From: Brachypterus glaber
Taxonomy: Eukaryota > Arthropoda > Insecta > Coleoptera > Kateretidae
Direction of reading: 5' to 3'
Assembly (NCBI GenBank): GCA_958510825.1
Contig: OY294049.1
Coordinates: 30,780,774 to 30,844,773 of the forward strand
Length of the DNA stretch: 64,000 nt
Shown here: positions 31,250-42,604 of the stretch, in pieces
Layout: the number at the start of each line of letters is the position of its first letter
How positions within the stretch are numbered: position 1 is the first letter of the stretch
The notes under the pieces: generated by a model
Told to the model about the DNA's origin: nothing
Seen by the model: only the letters and a program-made list of their open reading frames with translations
Databases searched by the model: none
Position numbers and translations under genes: made by a program

Positions 31250-33621
31250 GAAAATAAAACCCTCATAACTGAAGAAAAAAAATTGTTAAGGAGCTGCAAA
31301 AACCGATTAAATATAAATCAAATCTTGTGTGTGTAGATTTTAAATTAAAGTTTGAAATGAATAAAAATATTCCACAAAAAGCAATACTTTTTCATTATAT
31401 TCATAGTAAATGGTATATTACATTTTCCCCAGTAATTTTTTGTATTAAAATGTATTAAATTATAAGTATATAATTACTAAAATAAAAATCTCCGTTAATG
31501 CATATTCTTGATTTAAGATTTTCTTTTTCTGTGTTTGTAAAATATTTTTGTACTTTTCGCTTTTTTGCTATAATATGGCAACAATAGTATTTTAAATTTG
31601 AAACAAATATGCAATTTGATTGTACGGTGTATTAATAAATTAAGATAAATATAAACACAAAGAAATAAAATTATATTATTATTAATTTTTTTTTCTTAGA
31701 ACATTAATAATCAAATACAGAGGTGCACACAGAAAAAGTCTGTTTGAGAATACTGTTGTATATAAATTTTTTGATTTAATAAATATTTTTCCGTGTGTAT
31801 AGTTTTTGCTAACTTTTGAAACAAGATAAAATATACAATTAGTTATAATATAAAAAGTCTAAACAAATATGCAATTTGATTGTACGGTGTATTAATAAAT
31901 TAAGATAAATATACAAAGAAATAAAATTATTGAATTATTATTTTTTTTTCTTAGAACATTAATAATAAAATACTGCTGCACACAGAAAAAGTCTGTTTAG
32001 GAATACTGGTGTATATAACAATTTTTTTGATTTAATAAATATTTTTCCGTGTGTATACTTTTTGCTAACTTTTGAAACAAGATAAAATATACAATTAGTT
32101 ATAACACAAAAAGTCTAAACAAATATGTAATTTGATTGTACGGTGTATTAAGAAATTAAGATAAATACACAAAGAAATACAATTATATTATTATTAATTT
32201 TTTTTTTTCTTAGAACATTAATAATAAAATACTGCTGCACACAGAAAGAGTTTGTTTAAGAATACTGGTGTATATAACATTTTTTTTTTGATTTAATAAA
32301 TATTTTTCCGTGTGTATACTTTGTGCTAACTTTTTAAACAAGATAAAATGTGCAATTAGATATAACACAGAAAAAAGAAAATGTTATATAACAATATTTT
32401 CGATTTAAGAAACATTTCTCTGTGTGTAATTACACTTTTTGCTTAATTGTTTCTTTAAGGTAATATTAATCCAAAATACTTTTATAGACTTTCTATGTAT
32501 GCAAACAAATATACAAATTTAATTCGGTATAATACAGCTCTCCTGAAACTCAAAGGAAACAGAAACTAAAAAAAAAAATGTATTTTTTATTTATTTTTTT
32601 CTTCTTTTTAGGTATAGCAAAAAACACAATTAAATCGAAAAATTATCATTAGTTTAGTCTCGGGGGGTAAGGGTTAAGAAACATTTTTCTGTGTGTATAC
32701 AGTTTGCTAACTTTTGAAACAAGACAAAATATGTAATTAGGTTTAACACAGAAAAAACAAAATGTGATATAACAATATTTTTGATTTAAGAAACATTTTT
32801 CTGTGTGTATACTGTTTGCAAACTTTTGAAACAAGATAAAATCTGTAATTAGGTATAACACAAAAAATGTGATATATTTTTGATTTAAGAAACATTTCTC
32901 TGTGTGTAATTATACTTTTTGTATAATTTAGGCGCGCTTGACAAACCACACTTAAAACAACTATTCTAAAAAATATATTTAAGCAATAGCGTCAAACATT
33001 TTTATGTTTGTGTTTATACTTTTTTGCAATAGTTTTTAAAACAAATATGTAATTTGATTGTACCGTGGTATATACAAATATACAACAATATTGGTATATA
33101 CGAATCACAATATTCTTGATTTAAGAAAACATTTTTTCTGTGTATACTAAACTTTTTTGAGAACTTTTTTGCAAAATGTGTTTGAGAATAATTTTTAATA
33201 TGTAATAATTATTAAATTATGAAACAAATTAAAATTATTTTTATTTAATTACTATTTCAACAGAATTTGGTGAAGACGCCATATATTAACTATATATTTA
33301 TAATTTATAGATATTACGGAAACAATACGGAATCTTTCTTTGATATTTTGGTCTATTGGTAATTATTGTGCGAAAACGTGGTATTGTCTCTTTGTACTTC
33401 TAAAGAATATTTGTATCTGTATTTGTTTGGTTTACAAAAGTCAATGTTTAATATTTATTACTAATTTGGTCTCATAATTTAGGCTAATAAGCTAGGCTTA
33501 ACAGTCTGATTAGGCTTGACACTTATTGCTTTCAATAATTTTAAACTTTTCAGTGCTCCTTGGTTTATATTAAATAATTTTATAATACCAAGCTTTCAAC
33601 TAAATTATTTTGTATCGCAGA

Positions 33622-33704
33622 GAGCTCTGTGGCGCAGTACGTAACGTATCCGTCTACCAAACTATAGGTCTGCGGTTCAAACCCGCAGCAGCCGAGACTT
33701 TTTT
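33622..33704 (+). tRNA. tRNA-like Pol III unit in right Polinton arm (degenerate)
   Basis: Mirror copy of the left-arm unit: A box TGGCGCAGTACG at 33630, T arm TGCGGTTCAAACCCGCA at 33671-33687 and TTTTTT at 33699-33704. Its orientation is outward, towards the near Polinton end. The same acceptor and anticodon defects are present, so both copies descend from one degenerate unit. Confidence 0.5.
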
Positions 33705-34004
33705 AAAAAGTAATAATGTAGAGGTTTCTTGAAAAACTACCCCAACGTTACTTACCAAATAGGGGCTTTACACATAGGGTTTGTATACTGCGGCCCCTGG
33801 GGGGTCTAATTACCCAAAGGGTCTTTAGGGCAGGGGCTGCGTATTGGATCTAAACGCCAAAAAGGGTACTAGAAAACTTAGGTACTAACAGTACTAATTA
33901 TTAATTTGTTTTCAACAAATCAAAAGAGCCTACCGGAAACCGCCATTTTGAATTTTTAAATTTTCCGTAACAGGAAACAGCCATTTAGAATTTTTAAATT
34001 TCGC

Positions 34005-34110
34005 GCAACAGGAAACCGCCATTTTGTGACGTCACCGGAAACCGCCATTTTTTGACGTCACCGGAAACCGCCATTTTGTGACGTCACCGGAAACCGCCAT
34101 TTTGTATTTT
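34005..34110. promoter_or_regulatory. Subterminal 26-bp repeats with CRE palindrome, right end
   Basis: The same unit on the opposite strand, three times, with TGACGTCA at 34027-34034, 34053-34060 and 34079-34086, exactly 26 bp apart, plus one unit without the CRE. The right end therefore has one unit more than the left. Confidence 0.6.
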
Positions 34111-34223
34111 TAAATTTCCCGCCAGTAGTTCAAATGTACCGATAATACAGATTACACACTTACCGACAGTAGTTCAAATGTACCGAACTGTCTGGGCCAA
34201 CCGGCGCTATACCTACTGTAATC

Positions 34224-34278
34224 TTTTATAATAATAAATATTAGATTCATTTAAACATTAACGTGTTTAAATTATTCA
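34224..34278 (+). repeat. 5' LTR of the Ty3 element, second part
   Basis: TTTTATAATAATAAATATTA through TTAAATTATTCA, ending in CA at 34278 and matching the end of the 3' LTR at 42489. With 18618-18722 it makes a 160-bp LTR against 161 bp for the 3' copy. Confidence 0.92.
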
Positions 34279-34296
34279 TGGTGTCAGCTTAACTGA
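34279..34296 (+). promoter_or_regulatory. Primer binding site
   Basis: TGGTGTCAGCTTAACTGA starts directly after the LTR and opens with TGG, complementary to the CCA end of a tRNA. The tRNA species was not identified. Confidence 0.7.
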
Positions 34297-34326
34297 CTGA
34301 ATTGAACATTGAATTAAGAGAAAAAC

Positions 34327-34964
34327 ATGGAATCGCTATTTAAACCGCCGGAACCTTTAATTTTGGAAGGTAATGTTGCAGATCAATGGAAAAAGCTTGC
34401 ACAAAGATTTGATTTGTTTATGATTGCATCGGATTTAGATAGTAAGGCTGAAGCAAAAAAGATAGCTGTGTTTTTAAGCCTTATGGGCGAAGATGGGCCC
34501 GAGTTATACAATTCCTTTTCACTGACTGAGACGGAAATGAATTCATTAAAAAGCATCCGAAAGAAATTTGAGGATTATTGTTCCCCAAAGAAAAATACAA
34601 TATTTGAACGGTTTAAATTTAACAGCTTAGTTCAAAATGAAGGTCAAACGTTTGATAACTTTTTAACGGAGTTACGGAAAGGTGTTAAAACTACTGAGTA
34701 TAAGGAGCCTGAAGAAACGATAAGAGATAGGATATTGATGGGAATATTAGATAAAGGAACACAAGAAAGATTATTAAGAGAACCAAATTTAAGTTTGGAT
34801 AAAGCAGTAAGTTTTTGTAGAGCTGTTGAAGCTAGCAAAAACCAGTCTAAAGCCTTGCAAAGCGAAGCATCTGTAAATGCAGTTAAAAGAAGAGACACGT
34901 TTAAAAAAAATGATAAAAATTGGAAAAAGGATCCAGAAAATCAAAATGTTAAGCAATGTATTGT
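34327..34964 (+). pseudogene. Ty3 (Mag-like) gag, 5' portion
   Basis: ATG at 34327 (MESLFKPPEPLILEGNVADQ), 48 bp after the LTR. Capsid-type motifs are WKKLAQRFDLFMIASDL, IFERFKFNSLVQNEGQTFDN and RDRILMGI, with LSLDKAVSFCRAVEAS near the end. The frame should proceed to zinc knuckles but after NVKQC it enters unrelated DNA at 34965; the residues to 35040 belong to the insert. Confidence 0.85.
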
Positions 34965-37900
34965 AAGGGTCTACCTTATCTCAAATTCAAAATTATTTTT
35001 GAAAATTAACGGCCTAAAAGATCAACAGTTTTTGATCTAAATGTCAAACGTTATCAGGCAAAATTCCACTTAAAAAGATAACAACAGTTCCGCATAGCAA
35101 AAATGCTGTTATCTCGATTAGAGTCGAAAAAGAGCGGGGGCCGATACCTGAGAGGCACGCTTAAGGGGTTTTTTATGGTTTTGCAGAAGATCGCTTCAGA
35201 GAGAGTGCGGGGACTACGGACAAAAAGCGTTTTGTGTGTTAGTGAAATTAAATCAGGTACGATTTTTGTGTTAATTTTAATTAATTATAAATTGTGATGG
35301 TTTTATTTTATGTAAAATCTATCATATTTCACACGTGAACATGTACCCAAGTTATAAGCATTTTTCAGATGTTTTTAAACGTAAATTTCACCTGGTTACG
35401 AGGTCCGCGTCTGAGGCATCTCGAATGATATATTTTTCCGAAAGTTTTTAGTACATTAATTTGAGTCATATGTCTCGAAGTAGATATTATCTTGTACTGG
35501 GAAAATCTTATTTTATCTAGGAAATTATAATCATCGTTTCATGCAAATTTGTAGATCAGGCGGGAACTAGTGACCGATGATGACGTGTGAGGTTTGATAC
35601 GGTATTTTATAACTGATTTCTTTCATAGATAAGATTTCTTTGTTTCAAAAGCGCGCAAAAGTTTGACAGGTCTTTTCCGTTGGGGAAAATGTCATATTAG
35701 GGTTTTATTGTTAAGAAAGGTCTGTTTTTAGGTTTAATAATTGAGAGTGTAATTATACAAGATTAGCCTTATTTATTCATGCAAAATACTTAAACAAATT
35801 TTATAAAATGACTATTAAAAATATTGCAATGTGAATAAATCCCCACGTAGGGGATGTTCCATGCGGAAAAGGTCTGTGGAAGGAAGGAAACAAAAGTCTG
35901 TTTATTCTCGACTGCCCTATAAAATACTATACAAATTTTAGGTAATAACTAGCCGAGTACCCGTACGTTGCCCAGGGCATTAAGATTAACATTTTTTACC
36001 ACCTTGGGTGTCGAAAATCGAATATTCCTGAAACATGTATCTTTTCGATTTCAATAAAGAACATTCTTGCCAAATATGAATATTCTAGATTAAGGGGGCT
36101 CTGGGATACGCACATTTTTTTTAAGAAACATTTCAATACAAGGTTTCACCTCTATAAGGGTTCATTTCGAAAAATCCTTTCTTAGTGGGTGCTTACATCA
36201 TAAAAGAAATAAACTTCCAAATTTAAAGTTTCTAGGTCCAGGGGCTTGGGCTGGACGTTAAATACCTGAGTGCGCCTCTGCACGCATTTCGAGAACAAAA
36301 ATGCGTATCCCCTACTCTTGATATGTGGGTCCGCCGGGAGGCCATTTTTGGGGAGTCAGTAAAATTTTCGCGGAGGTGAAGCTGAAAAATATTGTGGTCT
36401 CTGGGTGAAAGGTGTTGGGTGTTTTTAGAGCTTTCCGGGTATGTGAGTTAAAATTGAATCTTTAAAACTTATTTTCTAGTGTTTAGATAGTTATATTCAA
36501 TTGTAATCACACGTTTTTATGTTAAAATGTATTTCTATGTCTAATTGAGTAAATTTATGATTTTTCGGGGCCAAAAATACCTATAAACTGAGATAGCTTT
36601 TTGCACTTTTCTTTTATAATTACAACTTAATTTTTTTAGAAAAAGACATGGGTTTTTACATGATTTTGTAGTTGTGAAAAGCTTGCATTTTTAAAGGTTC
36701 TTGTACAGTTTGTTTTTTTATGGGTATTTTTGAGCGGCAAAAATCTGTGACGTGTGATTATAACTGCGTATTTAGTTTAAAGCGCGCGAAAGTTGACATG
36801 AAGTTCCCGCTAGGGAAATGACATGTTAGTTCGTTGGAAAGATCTATCATTTTTAAGGTTATGTTTATTTTTAAAGAAATGTCTGTTGTTAAGTGGTAAA
36901 AATTTTTGAGTAGTTTATTTTATGTAAGTACAATGGTTTCTTATAGTTTAAACCAAAACACAAGGAAAAATCATACAAAATAGTAGAGAAAAACTTTTGT
37001 ATTTAGAAAACCAGAGAGATGGGTGCTAAACTAAATAATGTTAAATTATTTAACGTTAATTTATTTATAAGAAGTTTAGAGGTGGGTTTTACAAACGTTT
37101 TAAATTTTCTTAGTAATTCCTAAAAGGAAATTGTTTTTTTATCACTCTGGTATCAGACTGCTGTTTTGAGTTAAAAAGGCAGTCGGGCAAGAAATAGACC
37201 TTGTTGAATGAAGTAAATGTTTTGTCGGTTTATATTTTATTTATAAAATTCATTCTTGATTTTTTCAACTTAATTGAATTTTGAGTAACCAAAGGTATGA
37301 CTAAATTGTTTGTGTTTTTTTTTAATTATTTTTCTCCTTTCAAGTAATTTTATTTACTCACATGTAATATTTATTTCTTGCTAAATTTATTTAAGGTTAG
37401 TGGGTAGCAAAATTTGAATGGTTTTACTACAAAAGAAGATGAGCTCTGTAAGATTGATTGAAAGTGTAGAATTTAGAAATGCCAATATTATTTCAAACTT
37501 TTCGTGTATTCTAATTTTTATTTATTTATTTTATTTTCAACCTAGTATCCGGTTATCGTAGGGTTATTTTTACATGTCTTTTTTTTTTAAGGTGCTGGCA
37601 ATGTTATGAATATGTGTTTTAATCTGATTTGTTTATTTACCGTTTGACAACTTATTTAATTGTGTTTTTATATTTATGTGTTTAAAACCGATTTATCTAT
37701 TTACCATTTTTTTGAAAACCCATTTCTTTATGTTTCTGTGATTTGTTTTGTGGTGTATTTCAGGTTTATTTTTCAGGAATTATAATTTATATTTTTATTG
37801 TTATTATCAACATATTTATTTTTTCCAGCATTTACATATTTTATAGCACTGCCAGTAACCTATGATTTTAAAATGTTGAGTTGGATTTGTGCCTAATTTA

Positions 37901-39218
37901 TTTTTTTTTAATTAATTTCAAAACTTTTGTTTTTTTGCCATCAAACAATGCAGGGCCGTTTACGCCGAGCAAAAGGGCCTTGTTGAATAAACTAACATTA
38001 ATCAGTTAAAGAGGTGATTTGCATAAAGGGTATCCGACGCAGATTGAGTATGGCTTATCCGGCTTCTGTTTTCGAGTATCTCAGACTTATATGTCTATTT
38101 ATTTATTTTAGCCACTGTTTTAATTTTATTAGCGGAATGAAAATCGATGAATAAAAATGCTAAAACTGACCCAAAACTTTTGTCTCTATAATTCATTATA
38201 TTTTTAGAGATTGTTTTTCTGTTAAATTTATATATATTTTTATTGGGTCACATTGAACGTGCCTCTGGCTCCCATGACCGATTCCAAAGAGAGACCATGT
38301 ATTTATATGTACCGTAGTAAATTTCTGTCCATTTTTATTGAACTGTTTATTTTTTTATATTGCATATGTCTCACTTTATATAACTTGTGCAACTAGCTAC
38401 TTTAACTGAATCCCTGTCATAAATATCATCTTTAGCCGGTTACTAAGATAACTTGGCCGGTACCTACCTTCCTTACTAACTTCTCTACTGTGTAAATGTT
38501 TTCGTATGGGGCCGCCCCCATTGGGGCGTAAATGATACTTTTATTGTTGATTAATTTACAGGCAAAACATTGTAGAAACCAATTAGGCATACATTTTCCT
38601 CACCATTAAGTAATTTTACAATTTCCTATTTTTTTACAAAATGTAATCACGTGACAGACATGTAAATGATTTTGCGATGTCTGTTTCTGGTTTGATTTAG
38701 GGACTATGTTATTTGGGTCGTGTTAAATAATATTTTGGTGTTTTCTGCCGAACAATAAATTTGTTGGGCTTAAAAGTTTGAGATAATACCTGGTTTTATT
38801 AGTGCTATTTTATATTGTGGTTAAAAAGAGAAGGTTTTCTAGTTGCTTACTTTCCTTCTCAGAGAAAAAACACCTGAGGCAACTGTAACTGGCTTTATTA
38901 TATTTTTTTTAAATACCTGTTGTTTTTATCTCATTTCATGTAAAATTTACACATCTTGATTTGATGTTTAATAAAGTTGGTTACAAGGGTTTATTTGTTT
39001 TATTGAAAATGTCCCCAATTCTCCTTTCATACGCAAGTAACACAATACAAATCGAACCAAATATATATATTTTAACCTTCTGTAAACACAAAGTAGGATC
39101 CTGCTCTAGACTAATCGATCACTGGCCAGATTTGTTGTTTTTTTTATGTGGGTTACTACATAACCACCTTAATTTGTCATACTGCAGATGATAATTTTTA
39201 GGTCGGTTACATTACAGT
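34965..39218. mobile_element. Unclassified 4.25-kb insertion in gag
   Basis: The 9-mer ATGTATTGT occurs at 34956-34964 and again at 39219-39227, exactly at the two breaks in the gag frame, so the block is an insertion with a 9-bp target duplication. The ends (AAGGGTCTACC and ...GTTACATTACAGT) are not inverted repeats and there is no poly(A). The interior is mostly T-rich non-coding DNA with no transposase or RT motif. ACTAGCCGAGTACCCGTACG near 35949 resembles a dispersed insect repeat. GGGGACTACGG...AAATCAGGTACG near 35210-35262 looks like an exon with donor site. Confidence 0.6.
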
Positions 39219-39227
39219 ATGTATTGT

Positions 39228-39450
39228 GGTTACAAACATACCCAGAAAATGCCCCGCGTTTGGAAAAACGTGTCACGGAAGACATCACTTTGCAGCAGTA
39301 TGTAGGAAAACTGTAGAGACGACAAAAAAGAAAATTAATGAACTAGCAGCAGAGAATAATGATGAATCTGAAGAAGAGACTGTCTTTTACATAAGCGCAG
39401 TAGAAAAATCTGTGAATAAAATAATATATAATAATAAAATAAGTAAATAA
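39228..39450 (+). pseudogene. Ty3 gag, 3' portion with zinc knuckles
   Basis: Resumes beyond the insert with CPAFGKTCHGRHHFAAVCRK, the second CCHC-type knuckle region, in degraded spacing. The acidic tail NNDESEEETVFYIS leads to a stop at 39448-39450, 14 bp before the pol frame. Together with 34327-34964 it makes a gag of normal length for this type. Confidence 0.7.
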
Positions 39451-39463
39451 AAAAAACGAGATC

Positions 39464-42304
39464 ATGTGGAAGGAAATGATCAATATTGAGGGCCAAAATA
39501 TAGAATTTAAGCTTGACACGGGAGCCGAAGTAAGTGTTTTACCAAGTTATATTTTAAATATTATAAGGTGTAACAAGCATCTCCTTAAAACAGACGTGAC
39601 TTTGATTTCTTATGGTAATTCTGACTTTAAGATTAAACCGATAGGTGAAATAACTTTAGATTGTAGTACACAAAAGTCACAAGCATTGGTACCTTTTATA
39701 GTTGTAGATAGTTCAGATCAAATGCCGCTTCTAGGACTACCCGGTTGTTTATATTTAAATTTAATACAAAGAGTGGATAGTTTAAAAAAGAATTTTATAA
39801 GTTTAGATGACGTTGTATCTAAGTATCCCACTGTATTTGCAGGGTTAGATCAATTTCCGGGGGAATATAAAATTATTCTTAAGCCAGATGTAGTATCACA
39901 TGTTCAGCCAATGAGACGCATTCCTCATGCATTGCATGATAGAGTTAAATCTAAACTTGATAGTTTGTTAGAGCAAGGTGTAATTAAAAAAGTAGATAAG
40001 CCTTTGCAATGGCTAAATGCATTAGTTTTAGTTGAAAAGAAAAATGGGGATTTAAGACTCTGTTTAGACCCGAAACATTTAAATGATGCGATTCGGCGCG
40101 AGCGTTTTTTGATTCCTACTGCGGAAGAAATAGCAAGTAAATTAAGTAATAAAAGATACTTTACAGTATTGGATATGAAAGACGCATACTTCCAAGTAAA
40201 GTTAGACGAGAAATCCTCTGAATACTCTGCTTTTGGAACACCGTTTGGCATTTACAAATTCTGTAGAGTACCGTTTGGCATTAGTTCTGCGCCTGAGATA
40301 TTTCAGAAAAAGAATTTTGAGCTATTTGGTGATATTAAGGGAGTAGGTATTTATTTTGATGACATTATTGTGACAGGTGAGACAGAAGATGAACATGACG
40401 AAAATTTAAAGCAAGTTCTAGATAGGGCTGTAAAGTTAATTGTAAAATTTAACAAGTCTAAATTTCAATTTAAGTCTGAAGAAGTTAAATTTTTAGGTCA
40501 GGTTTTCTCGAAAGAAGGTGTCAAACCAAATGAATCGTATGTTAAAGCGATTTTAGATATGCCAACTCCTCAGAATAAAAATGATTTACTTAGATTGTTA
40601 GGAATGGCTAAATTTTTAGGCAAATTTGTTCCAAGTATGTCTAAAATTACTGCGCCTTTAAGAAATCTTACAAGACAAGATATTGATTGGGATTGGTCAC
40701 ATGACCATGACTCAGCATTGATTCAATTAAAACAATTGTTGTCCAATGCTCCTGTTTTAGCATATTTTAACCCTTATCTTCCAATAGAAATTGAAACAGA
40801 CGCATCCAAACATGGATTAGGAGCATGCATTTCACAAAATGGACATCCTGTAGCTTTTGCGTCGCGTAGTTTAAATAAAAGTGAGGTTAATTATGCGCAA
40901 ATTGAAAAAGAACTCCTAGCCATTTTGTTCGGTTGTCAAAAATTTCACTATTTTATTTATGGTGTAAAAAATGTAAAAATTTCGACTGATCATAAACCGC
41001 TAGAGTCTATTATAAAAAAAATTTTGCAATCTACATCACCTCGTTTACAGCGCATGTTATTAAGACTGCTAAATTATGATATTAAAGTATCATATAAACC
41101 TGGGAAATTTATGTATATATCAGATACGTTAAGTCGAGCGTATTTGTTATATCCGGTTCCAGAGGTTGATTTAGAATTAGAGCACACAGTTCATTTGTTA
41201 GTTAATTATTTACCGATTTCAGATGCAAAGAAAGACGCGTTTAGAACTGCCTTAAAAAATGATTTTGAATTACAAATAATTATCAATTATGTTAATACAC
41301 AGTGCAAAACTTGTGATAAATTTGCTAGAAAAAACTCAAGAGAAACACTTTTGCCGTTTCCAATATCTAATCGTCCTTGGGAAAGGGTTGGCGTAGATAT
41401 TTTTTCTTATGCCAATACATCCTATCTTGTAGTAATGGATGCTTACTCTAATTGGCTAGAATTGGCGACGCTCCGCAATAAATCGGCTTCAGAAGTAATT
41501 TTAAAATTAAAGTCAATTTTCTCAAAATTCGGGTGTCCAGATATTATGATTTACGATAATATTCCGTTTGGCAGTTTTTCATGTAAATAATTTGCCAAAG
41601 ATTGGAATTTTAGTATTGTTACCAGAAGCCCCAACTATCCACGTTCTAATGTATTGGCTGAAAAAGTGGTTGGCATTGCAAAAAATTTACTTAAAAAATC
41701 ATTAGAAGAAGGCAAAGATATCTATCAGGCCTTAATGCAATACCGAAATTCACCTCTTAAATATTTAGGTTATTCCCCATCTCAGATTTTAATGAGCCGC
41801 ATTTGCAAATCAAAGTTACCGATTTCTGTGGACTTATTAAAACCAAGTTTATGTCAAAATGTAACAGATAAATTAAAACTGAGACAAAATGTTAATAAGG
41901 AGTATTTTGATAAGCACACAAAAGATCTATGTGTATTAAATCCAAATCAAAATATTAATATATTTAATCATATCTATAAAAGATGGGAACCAGGTAAAGT
42001 AGTTTGCCAAGACAATACACCTAGATCTTATAGAGTGTTAGATGAATCAGGACAGATACTTAGACGAAATAGATTTGACATTAAAGAATCACTAAATGAC
42101 TTTAAAGTAAGATCTAACGAGGAAACTAGTTTGGATATAGATAACGCTAAAAACGAAGTGCCAGCATTTCATGATAAAATTAAAAATACTCAAACTAGCC
42201 CTAAAAATGTTCAGTTCAGTATCGAACCCAAAGTAGATGTTAATTATAATTATAGAACAAAATCTGGTCGTTTAAGTAAAAAACCTGATAGGTTAGTTTT
42301 ATAG
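39464..42304 (+). pseudogene. Ty3 (Mag-like) pol: protease, RT, RNase H, integrase
   Basis: Nearly intact, 947 codons with a single in-frame TAA at 41588-41590. Protease DTGAEVSVLP; RT FTVLDMKDAYFQVKLD, CRVPFGISSAPEIF and YFDDIIVTG; RNase H ETDASKHGLGAC and FASRSLNKSEVNY with STDHKPLESI; integrase VGVDIFSYANTSYLVV, IYDN and, after the stop, SNVLAEKVVG carrying the catalytic Glu. The integrase zinc finger (HHCC) is mostly deleted: IINYVNTQ joins directly to CKTCDKFARKNS. The frame starts outside gag with 13 bp between them. In the family it copies and integrates the element. Confidence 0.9.
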
Positions 42305-42328
42305 ATATGTTTATCTTAAAAGGGGAGA

Positions 42329-42489
42329 TGTATAATAAGTGCATACAGTTTGTATTGTTAAAATATATTAAGTAGGCACATTTGTAAATAAAGACAGTTG
42401 AGTTGTCAATATGAAGCTTTTGAAAATTGTAATTTTTTATAATAATAAATTTTAGATTCATTTAAACATTAACGTGTTTAAATTATTCA
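42329..42489 (+). repeat. 3' LTR of the Ty3 element with polypurine tract
   Basis: The purine tract AAAAGGGGAGA at 42318-42328 directly precedes TGTATAATAAG. The LTR ends ATTATTCA at 42489 and is followed by TTACT. Being uninterrupted, it shows what the 5' LTR looked like before the Polinton inserted: the site GTAATT at the matching position differs by one base from the duplicated GTAATC. Confidence 0.93.
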
Positions 42490-42604
42490 TTACTTACACT
42501 GAGCTACCGCCGATATTTTATTTAAAGCTAAAGTAAAACATCGAACAGACCTGCCTTGGTCATTATTATTGATAATAATAACCTGCAGGCAAAGAAAGTC
42601 CTTA

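Larger units (their letters stand above)
18723..34217. mobile_element. Polinton/Maverick, 15.5 kb, non-autonomous
   Basis: The left end starts AGTAGGTATAGCGCCGGTTG at 18723 and the right end is its exact reverse complement ending at 34217. Both are flanked by GTAATC (18717-18722 and 34218-34223). A 6-bp target duplication, ends beginning AGT, long inverted repeats and 15-kb size are the diagnostic set for Polintons, which are virus-like self-synthesising transposons. Gene remnants agree: a minor capsid-like CDS, a fragment of the protein-primed DNA polymerase B N-terminus and a coiled-coil protein. Integrase, ATPase, protease and major capsid genes were not seen, so the element would depend on others. 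Confidence 0.88.
31421..34217. repeat. Right terminal inverted repeat of the Polinton (~2.8 kb)
   Basis: Reverse complement of the left arm, beginning ATTTTCCCCAGTAAT at 31421 and ending at the GTAATC duplication. It has one copy of the block duplicated in the left arm and one more 26-bp CRE unit. Identity in the outer several hundred bases is very high by eye. Confidence 0.9.
18618..42489 (+). mobile_element. Ty3-type (Mag-like) LTR retrotransposon with two nested insertions
   Basis: Bounded by 160-161-bp LTRs (TG...CA) and flanked on both sides by TTACT (18613-18617 and 42490-42494), a perfect 5-bp target duplication. The element itself is about 8.4 kb before insertions are counted: gag 34327 onward, pol 39464-42304. 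A 15.5-kb Polinton splits the 5' LTR and a 4.25-kb insert splits gag at its first zinc knuckle. RT and protease resemble Mag-type Ty3 elements. There is no env. Confidence 0.9.

Noticed and set aside
34963..39217. Reading the gag insert as a 4.25-kb intron (GTAAGG...TTACAG)
   Set aside because: Splicing would leave 8 extra bases and not restore the gag frame, while the 9-bp direct duplication fits an insertion.
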